Of a stretch of DNA of 9,015 bases, positions 1-4,123 are shown in pieces (position 1 is the first letter of the stretch; each line of letters starts with the position of its first letter). A program made the translations under genes and the position numbers. The DNA comes from Nitrospirota bacterium. GTDB taxonomy: Bacteria > Nitrospirota > Thermodesulfovibrionia > UBA6902 > BMS3Bbin08. The DNA lies in NCBI GenBank assembly GCA_016208845.1, contig JACQXH010000058.1, positions 1 through 9,015 of the forward strand, in the 5' to 3' direction. The notes under the pieces are model-generated. The model was not told where the DNA came from and did no database searches. It was given only the letters and a program-made list of their open reading frames with translations.

Positions 1-32
1 GCGCCGGAGTAGTGACGGAGGTTATAGAATAA
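1..32 (+). CDS. tuf: Elongation factor Tu, C-terminal end (partial)
   Basis: Only the last nine complete codons and the stop (TAA, 30-32) are present. They read AGVVTEVIE, the typical C-terminus of bacterial EF-Tu, the GTPase that delivers aminoacyl-tRNA to the ribosome. The reading frame enters at base 3, with bases 1-2 belonging to a split codon. Identification rests on this short tail plus position: tuf directly upstream of rpmG, tRNA-Trp, secE and nusG is a widespread bacterial arrangement. Nothing can be said about the rest of the gene. Confidence 0.85.
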   Translation, partial: AGVVTEVIE

Positions 33-56
33 TTTTACAGGGAATCGAGGGGGCAG

Positions 57-130
57 TTGCGATACAAGATACAAGGCGCAGGATATAAGAGAAAAGAATA
101 TCCGGCATCATGAATCGTGAATCCTGTATC
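57..130. repeat. Degenerate repeat-rich spacer between tuf and rpmG
   Basis: GATACA occurs at 61-66 and 68-73, and its complement TGTATC at 125-130. A separate 6-bp hairpin joins GGATAT (81-86) to ATATCC (98-103). GAATC is repeated nearby (112-122). The pieces look like a worn inverted-repeat element rather than a terminator, since no T-tract follows. I found no convincing promoter here. A TTGCGA at 57-62 has only a weak -10 partner near 84. Confidence 0.35.
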
Positions 131-155
131 AACAATTAAAAGAAGGTGAAAAAAT

Positions 156-308
156 ATGCGTGATATAATTCTCTTCCAGTGTACGGAGTGTAAGAACAGG
201 AATTATTCTTCAATGAAGAATAAGAAAAATACTACGGACAAAATTAATATTAAGAAATACTGCAATCATTGCAGAAAACATACGCCTCATAAAGAAACAA
301 AAGCATAA
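156..308 (+). CDS. rpmG: 50S ribosomal protein L33
   Basis: This encodes a 50-residue protein, the normal size for L33, a small protein of the large ribosomal subunit near the E site. The sequence starts MRDIILFQCTEC and has the family's KNRNY segment. Four cysteines in two CxxC pairs (C9, C12 and C36, C39) mark the zinc-binding form of L33. Many bacteria also carry a cysteine-free paralogue used under zinc shortage. The ATG at 156 is preceded by GAAGGTGA (142-149), six bases upstream. The gene is too short for many callers but is unambiguous by sequence and by its place between tuf and tRNA-Trp. An 8-bp hairpin overlaps its stop codon. Confidence 0.97.
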   Translation: MRDIILFQCTECKNRNYSSMKNKKNTTDKINIKKYCNHCRKHTPHKETKA

Positions 309-327
309 CGGCCGTGATGCGTTATGC
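303..327 (+). other. Hairpin overlapping the rpmG stop codon
   Basis: GCATAACG (303-310) is perfectly complementary to CGTTATGC (320-327), with a 9-base loop. The left arm contains the rpmG stop codon. No T-run follows, so it is not a standard intrinsic terminator. It might mark an RNA end or a processing point before tRNA-Trp. It could also be chance. Confidence 0.35.
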
Positions 328-380
328 ATAAGGCGTGAACAGAAGAAATTTGCTTATGGATTGTGCATTATGATTTGGAT

Positions 381-457
381 AGGCCAGTAGCTCTAACGGC
401 TAGAGCGTCGGACTCCAAATCCGAGGGTTGGGGGTTCGAATCCCTCCTGGCCTGCCA
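381..457 (+). tRNA. trnW: tRNA-Trp (CCA anticodon)
   Basis: A complete cloverleaf can be folded. The acceptor stem pairs AGGCCAG (381-387) with CTGGCCT (447-453). The D stem is GCTC/GAGC (390-393/403-406). The anticodon stem is TCGGA/TCCGA (408-412/420-424), with loop CTCCAAA and anticodon CCA at 415-417, which reads UGG (Trp). The T arm has loop TTCGAAT (435-441) and one G-U pair. The discriminator is G (454), as in bacterial tRNA-Trp, and the 3' CCA is encoded at 455-457. The location between rpmG and secE is a common bacterial arrangement, so it is probably processed out of a longer transcript. Confidence 0.97.
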
Positions 458-492
458 TTGTTTTAGTACAATTATTAATAAAGGGAGATACA

Positions 493-675
493 GTGCTCGA
501 TAAAATAAAGGCATATTTCAAGGAAGTCAAAATTGAGTTAAAAAAAGTAGTCTTCCCCAACAGGGAGGAAGTTATAGGCTCTACAAAGGTTGTAGTTGTA
601 ACAGTTATAATAATTTCATTTTTCTTAGGATTGATAGACCTGGGACTTACAAAACTGATAAGCTTGGCATTTTAA
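493..675 (+). CDS. secE: Preprotein translocase subunit SecE
   Basis: SecE is the small essential subunit of the SecYEG protein-conducting channel in the inner membrane, where it clamps the two halves of SecY. The 60-residue product is the short single-helix type found in most bacteria (E. coli has three helices). Residues 1-30 are an amphipathic cytoplasmic segment with the family hallmark ELKKVVFPNREEVIGST (15-31). Residues about 33-55 form one hydrophobic transmembrane helix. The start is GTG at 493, with a GGGAG ribosome binding site ending about five bases upstream. The stop is 11 bases before nusG, and secE-nusG pairing is near universal in bacteria. Confidence 0.96.
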   Translation: MLDKIKAYFKEVKIELKKVVFPNREEVIGSTKVVVVTVIIISFFLGLIDLGLTKLISLAF

Positions 676-686
676 TAAGAGGAGCT

Positions 687-1211
687 ATGGCAAAAAAATG
701 GTACGTTGTACATACATATTCGGGATTTGAAGAAAAAGTCAAAACGGCTATTGAAGACAATATCCAGAGAAAGGGTCTGGAAGACAAAATTTCACAGGTA
801 CTCATACCTACCGAAAAAATTGTCGAGCTTAAGTCCGGGAAGAAGCGTGAAATAAACAAGAAATTTTATCCCGGGTACATTCTTATCGAGATGGACATGG
901 ATGACGAGGCATGGCATCTGGTAAGGAGCACCCCGAGGGTTACCGGCTTTGTTGGCGGGAAGGAGCCCGAGCCAATTCAAAATGAAGAGGTAGATGTAAT
1001 CATACAGCAGATCGAAAAAGGCCATGTCCATCTGGTGAAAAGCCAGTTTGACAAAGGCGATAACGTTAGGATAACAGACGGCCCCTTCAGCAGTTTTAAC
1101 GGCTATGTTGACAAGGTGGATACAGACCATAACAAGCTATGGGTGATGGTCACTATATTCGGACGACAGACCCCTGTTGAATTGAATTTTCTTCAGGTAG
1201 AAAAAGCATAA
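687..1211 (+). CDS. nusG: Transcription termination/antitermination factor NusG
   Basis: NusG binds the clamp of RNA polymerase, modulates pausing, and links transcription to Rho or to the ribosome via S10. The 174-residue product is close to the usual length (E. coli 181). The NGN domain spans about residues 4-112, with the opening KWYVVHTYSGFE and the conserved KKFYPGYILIEM (58-69) and VRSTPRVTGFVG (79-90). A linker leads to the KOW domain (about 121-174), which contains FDKGDNVRITDGPF and ends in GRQTPVELNF. The start ATG follows AGAGGAG (678-684) with tight spacing. It lies 11 bases after secE and is probably translated from the same mRNA. The RNA polymerase subunits NusG acts on are encoded downstream. 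Confidence 0.98.
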   Translation: MAKKWYVVHTYSGFEEKVKTAIEDNIQRKGLEDKISQVLIPTEKIVELKSGKKREINKKFYPGYILIEMDMDDEAWHLVRSTPRVTGFVGGKEPEPIQNEEVDVIIQQIEKGHVHLVKSQFDKGDNVRITDGPFSSFNGYVDKVDTDHNKLWVMVTIFGRQTPVELNFLQVEKA

Positions 1212-1221
1212 GAAAATAACT

Positions 1222-1309
1222 CAAAAATCAAAATTTAAAATTCAAAAATAATGAAGTTTAAATTAGAATTTCTTCATATTTTTAATATTTGATATTTAAT
1301 TTTTAATTT
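1222..1309 (-). repeat. AT-rich inverted-repeat element, copy A (inverted)
   Basis: The nusG-rplK spacer is almost entirely an AT-rich imperfect inverted repeat. The arm from 1222 to 1259 pairs with 1267-1309, with the best core AAAAATAATGAAG against CTTCATATTTTT. Read on the minus strand, 1288-1304 gives a 17-base match to 1759-1775 in the next spacer. A similar element lies between rpoB and rpoC. It ends only a few bases before the rplK ribosome binding site. It is non-coding and may fold in the mRNA. Confidence 0.6.
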
Positions 1310-1324
1310 GGCTTTGGAGGTTAG

Positions 1325-1753
1325 ATGGCAAAGAAAGATGTTGTAGCACAGGTTAAGCTTCAAATTTCTGCCGGGAAGGCAAGCCCTGCGCCTCCGATAG
1401 GACCTGCTCTTGGGCCCCATGGGATAAATATAATGGAATTCTGCAAGGCATTCAATGCGCAGACCCAGGCAATGGGAGAAACCATTATCCCGGCTGTACT
1501 TACAATATATGCTGACAGATCATTTACGTTTATTTTAAAGACCCCCCCTGCTTCTGAATTGCTTAAAAAAGCAGCAGGAATTATTAAGGGCTCAAACACG
1601 CCTAATAAAGATAAAGTGGGCAAGGTTACAATGTCTCAGGTGAGAGAGATCGCAAAAACAAAATTGCCTGATCTTAACGCCTATCAGATCGACAAGGCTG
1701 TTGAAACCATCAAGGGGACAGCCAGGAGTATGGGGATCGAGGTGACTGAATAG
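1325..1753 (+). CDS. rplK: 50S ribosomal protein L11
   Basis: L11 sits at the base of the stalk on 23S rRNA, in the GTPase-associated centre where thiostrepton binds. It is needed for stringent-response signalling by RelA-type enzymes. The product is 142 residues, the standard length. The N-terminal domain (about 1-70) has the conserved proline-rich helix region KASPAPPIGPALGPHGINI (18-36). The C-terminal rRNA-binding domain (about 75-142) includes TPPASELLKKAAG and the ending TARSMGIEV. The ATG is preceded by TTTGGAGG (1313-1320), four bases away. The gene is followed by rplA, as in the standard L11 operon, where L1 is the usual autoregulator. I could not identify an L1 target site in the leader. 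Confidence 0.98.
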   Translation: MAKKDVVAQVKLQISAGKASPAPPIGPALGPHGINIMEFCKAFNAQTQAMGETIIPAVLTIYADRSFTFILKTPPASELLKKAAGIIKGSNTPNKDKVGKVTMSQVREIAKTKLPDLNAYQIDKAVETIKGTARSMGIEVTE

Positions 1754-1758
1754 AATTC

Positions 1759-1836
1759 AAAAATTAAATATCAAAGATCAAAAATGCGGAATTGATCAAT
1801 TAAAATAAAAGGCTCCTTAATTTTACATTTTGATTT
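1759..1836 (+). repeat. AT-rich inverted-repeat element, copy B
   Basis: This element fills the start of the rplK-rplA spacer. Bases 1759-1775 repeat, in opposite orientation, the 17 bases at 1288-1304. An imperfect stem can form between 1777-1793 (ATCAAAAATGCGGAATT) and about 1821-1835 (AATTTTACATTTTGA). The right arm CTCCTTAATTTTACATTTTG resembles 8117-8136 between rpoB and rpoC. No coding potential is seen. Confidence 0.6.
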
Positions 1837-1840
1837 CTGC

Positions 1841-1862
1841 ACCTGCCTGCCGGCAGGCAGGT
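1841..1862. repeat. Perfect 22-bp GC-rich palindrome, copy 1
   Basis: Bases 1841-1862 are a perfect palindrome centred on CCGG, with half-site ACCTGCCTGCC. A one-mismatch 20-bp copy lies at 4078-4097 upstream of rpoB. This copy is followed by TTTTGATTT, so in RNA it makes a 9-bp GC-rich hairpin with a CCGG loop and a short U-run, resembling a weak intrinsic terminator or attenuator inside the operon. It lies 15 bases before the rplA ribosome binding site. The in-frame translation PACRQAG explains why a longer rplA reading frame from 1830 is spurious. Confidence 0.8.
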
Positions 1863-1886
1863 TTTGATTTATTATCTGGAGGAATA

Positions 1887-2615
1887 ATGGGCAAGAAATA
1901 CGACGCTGCAAAAGAAAAACTGGACACAACAAAACAGCATAAACTTAAAGCGGCTGTTGATATGGTCAAACAGCATGCCTATACAAAATTTGATGAGTCT
2001 GTCGATCTGGCCGTGAATCTCGTGGTCGATCCGAAAAAATCAGACCAGATGGTGAGAGTCAATCTTGGCGTCGATCCGAAAAAATCAGACCAGATGGTGA
2101 GAGGCACTATAGTTTTACCGCATGGCATAGGCAAGAAAGTGCGGGTTATCGCTTTTGCAAAAGGTGAAAAGGCTCAAGAAGCCGCAGGCGCAGGCGCCGA
2201 CCATGTGGGCGCTGAGGACCTGGTGGAGAAGATAAGCGGCGGCTGGCTTGATTTTGATAAAGCGGTTGCCACACCGGATCTCATGGGTATGGTGAGCAAG
2301 CTTGGCAAGATACTTGGTCCTCGGGGGTTGATGCCCAATCCCAAAACAGGCACAGTGACTTTTGACATAGGGAAGGCTATAAAAGATATTGCAGCAGGTA
2401 AGGTTGAATATAAGATAGACAAAGCAGGTATCGTACATGTAACGGTCGGTAAAGTGTCCTTCGATGGACAGAAGCTTTACGACAACGCAAAGGTCATTCT
2501 GGATTCCATAATTAAATCAAAACCGGCATCGAGCAAGGGCAAGTATCTGAAGAAGGTCTCTATCTCATCTACAATGGGGGTTGGGATCGAAGTGGATGCT
2601 TCTGATATCGCGTAG
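1887..2615 (+). CDS. rplA: 50S ribosomal protein L1 with internal tandem duplication
   Basis: L1 forms the mobile stalk at the E site of the large subunit and in many bacteria represses its own operon by binding the mRNA. The start is ATG 1887, behind GGAGG (1878-1882). An upstream in-frame ATG at 1830 would run through a palindromic repeat and is rejected. The product is 242 residues against roughly 225-235 in most bacteria. Domain I is formed by the N- and C-terminal parts, and domain II by about 85-175. The signature KLGKILGPRGLMPNPKTG is at 138-155. The excess length comes from a 15-residue tandem duplication: 43-57 (VNLVVDPKKSDQMVR) and 58-72 (VNLGVDPKKSDQMVR). Copy 2 matches the usual family sequence better (GVDP, followed by GTIVLPHG). 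The rest appears intact. Confidence 0.96.
   Translation: MGKKYDAAKEKLDTTKQHKLKAAVDMVKQHAYTKFDESVDLAVNLVVDPKKSDQMVRVNLGVDPKKSDQMVRGTIVLPHGIGKKVRVIAFAKGEKAQEAAGAGADHVGAEDLVEKISGGWLDFDKAVATPDLMGMVSKLGKILGPRGLMPNPKTGTVTFDIGKAIKDIAAGKVEYKIDKAGIVHVTVGKVSFDGQKLYDNAKVILDSIIKSKPASSKGKYLKKVSISSTMGVGIEVDASDIA
2013..2102 (+). repeat. 45-bp in-frame tandem duplication within rplA
   Basis: Unit 1 is 2013-2057 and unit 2 is 2058-2102. The last 33 bases of each unit (2025-2057 and 2070-2102) are identical. The first 12 bases differ at four positions. At protein level 14 of 15 residues are the same (V46 in unit 1, G61 in unit 2). The duplicated piece covers the first domain I strand and the following DPKKSDQMVR segment, close to the RNA-binding face in known L1 structures. 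Confidence 0.95.
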
Positions 2616-2662
2616 GAAGAGCACAAAAGTAATCGCTTGGGTGAAAATAGTCCGTAGGTATT

Positions 2663-2699
2663 TAGTCTTTTAGCTAACAGACTACAGTCTAATAGACTA
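2663..2699. repeat. Cluster of short inverted repeats (AGTCT/AGACT)
   Basis: Two AGTCT (2664-2668, 2686-2690) and two AGACT (2679-2683, 2694-2698) alternate. They allow either two adjacent hairpins, 2664-2683 (with the self-complementary core TTAGCTAA) and 2686-2698, or a central hairpin at 2679-2690 inside an outer TAGTCT/AGACTA stem. It lies about 45 bases after the rplA stop and upstream of the putative rplJ promoter. No T-run follows. It could be an operator, a processing site or the remains of a repeat. Confidence 0.45.
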
Positions 2700-2744
2700 A
2701 TCAACCTTAGGAGTGACCGATACAAAGAATATAGGATATTTATT

Positions 2745-2771
2745 TTGATTTAATGAAATAAGATCAATAAT
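2745..2771 (+). promoter_or_regulatory. Candidate promoter for rplJL (weak)
   Basis: AATAAT (2766-2771) matches the sigma-70 -10 consensus at five of six positions. TTGATT (2745-2750) resembles a -35, but the spacer is only 15 bases. A transcript from here would begin near 2778, exactly where the L10 leader structure starts, and E. coli also has a promoter between rplA and rplJ. The boxes alone are weak and read-through from rplK-rplA is equally possible. Confidence 0.3.
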
Positions 2772-2778
2772 ACAAAAA

Positions 2779-2853
2779 GGTCAGAGACCGCAGGTTGTAA
2801 TGCTCCCATTAAGGACTACGTAATCAGGAAGAAATTCCTGGCCTGCACAGACC
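2779..2853 (+). promoter_or_regulatory. Ribosomal protein L10 mRNA leader
   Basis: The outer stem pairs GGTC (2779-2782) with GACC (2850-2853). The inner stem pairs GCAGG (2790-2794) with CCTGC (2842-2846). Between them lies an asymmetric internal loop, AGAGACC against ACA, of the kink-turn-like kind seen in L10 leaders. The apical part holds TAATGCTCCCATTAAGG, similar to the conserved TGCTC...TTAA segment I recall from this RNA family. An L10-(L12) complex is known to bind such leaders and repress rplJL expression. The location upstream of rplJ fits. No terminator follows, so control here is more likely translational than by attenuation. The assignment is from memory of the family, not from a covariance search. 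Confidence 0.75.
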
Positions 2854-2859
2854 AAAAAA

Positions 2860-2948
2860 AGTTTAAAGTGCAAAGTTAAAAGTTGGAACTCAGGGCGCTG
2901 ATTTATTCTGTGTCAGGCAGAGTTTTAAATAACTTTTACCTCTAAACT
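2860..2948. repeat. AT-rich inverted repeat between the L10 leader and rplJ
   Basis: AGTTTAAAG (2860-2868) pairs with CTCTAAACT (2940-2948) with one mismatch. TAAAAGTT (2877-2884) pairs perfectly with AACTTTTA (2931-2938), and AACTC (2887-2891) with GAGTT (2920-2924). Together they form a long imperfect hairpin. It is built of different words (GTTTAAAGTGCAAAG) from the other AT-rich elements. It separates the L10 leader from the rplJ ribosome binding site. Confidence 0.5.
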
Positions 2949-2967
2949 CTCAACTTAAAGTCAGTGA

Positions 2968-2976
2968 GGTCTCTGA
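2968..2976 (+). promoter_or_regulatory. Segment complementary to the 5' side of the L10 leader
   Basis: GGTCTCTGA (2968-2976) is a perfect 9-base complement of TCAGAGACC (2781-2789), the 5' strand of the leader's internal-loop region. The pairing can be extended by a G-U pair on the outside. It would compete with the L10-binding fold and lies 10 bases before the GGGG of the rplJ ribosome binding site. This suggests two alternative RNA folds, which is inference from complementarity only. Confidence 0.45.
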
Positions 2977-2983
2977 TGAGAAG

Positions 2984-3003
2984 AAAGGGGTGATAATAAA
3001 CTG
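2984..3003 (+). promoter_or_regulatory. Ribosome binding site and CTG start codon of rplJ
   Basis: AAAGGGGTGAT (2984-2994) matches the anti-Shine-Dalgarno complement AAAGGAGGTGAT closely. The first possible initiator in the rplJ frame after it is CTG at 3001-3003. The in-frame codons between the upstream stop (TGA, 2977-2979) and this CTG are GAA GAA AGG GGT GAT AAT AAA, so no ATG, GTG or TTG is available. The GTG at 2990 is in another frame and meets a stop within five codons. Confidence 0.75.
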
Positions 3004-3528
3004 AAAAAGGAAAAGAAATCTCACATCGTATCAGAACTTCACGACAAATTCTCAAAGGCCACAGGAATCATATTTACTGAATACAAGGGCCTAACGGTCC
3101 TGGAGATGTCAGAGCTCAGGAAGCAATTAAGAGGCTCTGCCGTGGATTACAAGATCGCTAAAAACACTTTGGCCAGGAGGGCGTCGGATGGCACCTCAAT
3201 TGAGGTTGGCAAGGAGGCATTTAAAGGCCCCATGGGTATCGCTATTGGATATTCCGACCCTGTGTCTCTATCAAAGAAAGTTCTTGAATATGCCAAATCC
3301 AATGACAAGCTGAAGATTAAGGGCGGAATAATTGAGGGCAAGGTCTGCGGGGATACAGATATAAAGGCCATTGCCGGTCTGCCTTCAAGAGAGATCCTTC
3401 TCGCGATGTTCATTGGGGCGATGCAGTCGCCGCTCAGCAAGTTTGCGGGTGCCATTAATGCAACCGTGACACAATTGGCCTATGCTATGGAAGCGCTGAA
3501 AAACAAAAAATCACAAGTTGAAAGTTAA
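3001..3528 (+). CDS. rplJ: 50S ribosomal protein L10 (apparent CTG start)
   Basis: L10 anchors the L7/L12 dimers to the ribosome, forming the stalk that recruits translation GTPases. From CTG 3001 the product is 175 residues, normal for the family. The N-terminus reads (M)KKEKKSHIVSELHDKFSKA, then GIIFTEYKGLTVLEMSELRK, which is clearly the conserved L10 opening and rRNA-binding domain. The first ATG in frame (3106) would delete 35 conserved residues. Other family features are the YKIAKNTLARRA segment, GLPSREILLAMFIGAMQSPL and the C-terminal helix that binds L12 (about 135-170). rplL follows after 18 bases. Expression is probably controlled by the leader at 2779-2853. The start codon is the odd feature: it is rare, or the site of a base error. 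Confidence 0.95.
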   Translation: MKKEKKSHIVSELHDKFSKATGIIFTEYKGLTVLEMSELRKQLRGSAVDYKIAKNTLARRASDGTSIEVGKEAFKGPMGIAIGYSDPVSLSKKVLEYAKSNDKLKIKGGIIEGKVCGDTDIKAIAGLPSREILLAMFIGAMQSPLSKFAGAINATVTQLAYAMEALKNKKSQVES

Positions 3529-3546
3529 AAAATATAGGAGGATACA

Positions 3547-3924
3547 ATGTCTGCAACAAAGGATCAGGTTTTTGAATTTATTGACAAGATGACAATACTG
3601 GAAATGTCCCAGTTCATTAAGGAATTCGAAGAACGCTATGGAGTTACTGCCGCAGCGCCTGTAGCTGTGGCAGCGGCCGCAGGAGCTCCTGCGGCTGCAG
3701 CTGCTGAGGAAAAGACGAGTTTTGATGTCATATTGGCCTCAGTTGGCGACAAGAAGATTCAGGTAATTAAGGTTGTCCGTGAGCTCACAAGTTTAGGGCT
3801 TAAGGAGGCAAAGGAGCTTGTCGATGGAGCGCCAAAGCCTGTCAAGACAGGCGTCTCTAAAGAAGAGGCCGATGCAATAAAGGCCAAGCTTGAGGAGCAG
3901 GGAGCAAAGATAGAGATAAAGTAA
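3547..3924 (+). CDS. rplL: 50S ribosomal protein L7/L12
   Basis: L7/L12 is the multicopy acidic stalk protein that stimulates GTP hydrolysis by EF-Tu, EF-G and other factors. The 125-residue product has the standard three parts. Residues 1-33 form the N-terminal dimerisation and L10-binding helices. Residues about 35-54 form an alanine-rich flexible hinge. Residues about 56-125 form the globular factor-binding domain, with KIQVIKVVRELTSLGLKEAK and the ending KLEEQGAKIEIK. A strong AGGAGG (3536-3541) lies five bases before the ATG. That differs from the weaker start of rplJ just upstream and fits the need for several L12 copies per L10. Confidence 0.98.
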   Translation: MSATKDQVFEFIDKMTILEMSQFIKEFEERYGVTAAAPVAVAAAAGAPAAAAAEEKTSFDVILASVGDKKIQVIKVVRELTSLGLKEAKELVDGAPKPVKTGVSKEEADAIKAKLEEQGAKIEIK

Positions 3925-3944
3925 AAAGATAGGGTCCATGAGGC

Positions 3945-4072
3945 AAAGGGGCCGAGGGTTCAAGCGATAAAAAACATAAGTTGTGAGTTTTTTATTTATT
4001 AGTTGTTAGTCCGCAAAACTAAAGGTTGACAACTGAAGACCGGAATTTCAACCCTTGCACCCTTGACCCCTT
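3945..4072. repeat. Inverted repeat in the rplL-rpoB spacer
   Basis: AAAGGGGCCGAGGGTTCAAG (3945-3964) is imperfectly complementary to CTTGCACCCTTGACCCCTT (4054-4072), with about 90 bases between. The inner part holds T-rich sequence (3988-3999) without a good GC stem before it, so I do not call a terminator. In E. coli this spacer holds an attenuator and an RNase III site. Whether this element plays that part is unknown. Confidence 0.5.
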
Positions 4073-4077
4073 AAACC

Positions 4078-4097
4078 CCTGCCTTCCGGCAGGCAGG
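4078..4097. repeat. GC-rich palindrome, copy 2
   Basis: Bases 4078-4097 repeat the core of the palindrome at 1842-1861 with a single difference (T for G at 4085), leaving one mismatched pair in the stem. It ends 16 bases before the AAGGAGA ribosome binding site of rpoB. No T-run follows this copy. Confidence 0.75.
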
Positions 4098-4123
4098 CTT
4101 GACCCCTGTTGAAAAGGAGAATT

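Noticed and set aside
57..89. Promoter upstream of rpmG (TTGCGA with TATAAG)
   Set aside because: The -10 spacing is poor and the bases overlap a repeat. rpmG could equally be read through from tuf.
33..155. CRISPR-like repeats suggested by repeated GATACAAG words
   Set aside because: The repeats are short, degenerate and without regular spacers.
350..374. Promoter for tRNA-Trp (TTGCTT with TATGAT)
   Set aside because: The spacer is only 13 bases, and the -10 would place the start at the first base of the tRNA.
647..1130. Minus-strand open frames opposite nusG
   Set aside because: They are shadows of nusG, with no family resemblance and no ribosome binding site worth noting.
1830..1886. 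N-terminal extension of rplA from ATG 1830
   Set aside because: The extra residues come from translating the palindromic repeat (PACRQAG). The ribosome binding site GGAGG at 1878-1882 lies inside the extension, and L1 proteins start at the MGKKY-type sequence.
3106..3108. ATG 3106 as the rplJ start
   Set aside because: It would remove 35 residues of conserved L10 sequence. No ribosome binding site precedes it.
3971..3999. Intrinsic terminator after rplL based on the T-rich run
   Set aside because: No GC-rich stem directly precedes the T-run, and rpoB must be transcribed through it.
4109..4123. N-terminal extension of rpoB from TTG 4109
   Set aside because: The AAGGAGA ribosome binding site (4114-4120) lies inside it and points to ATG 4124.
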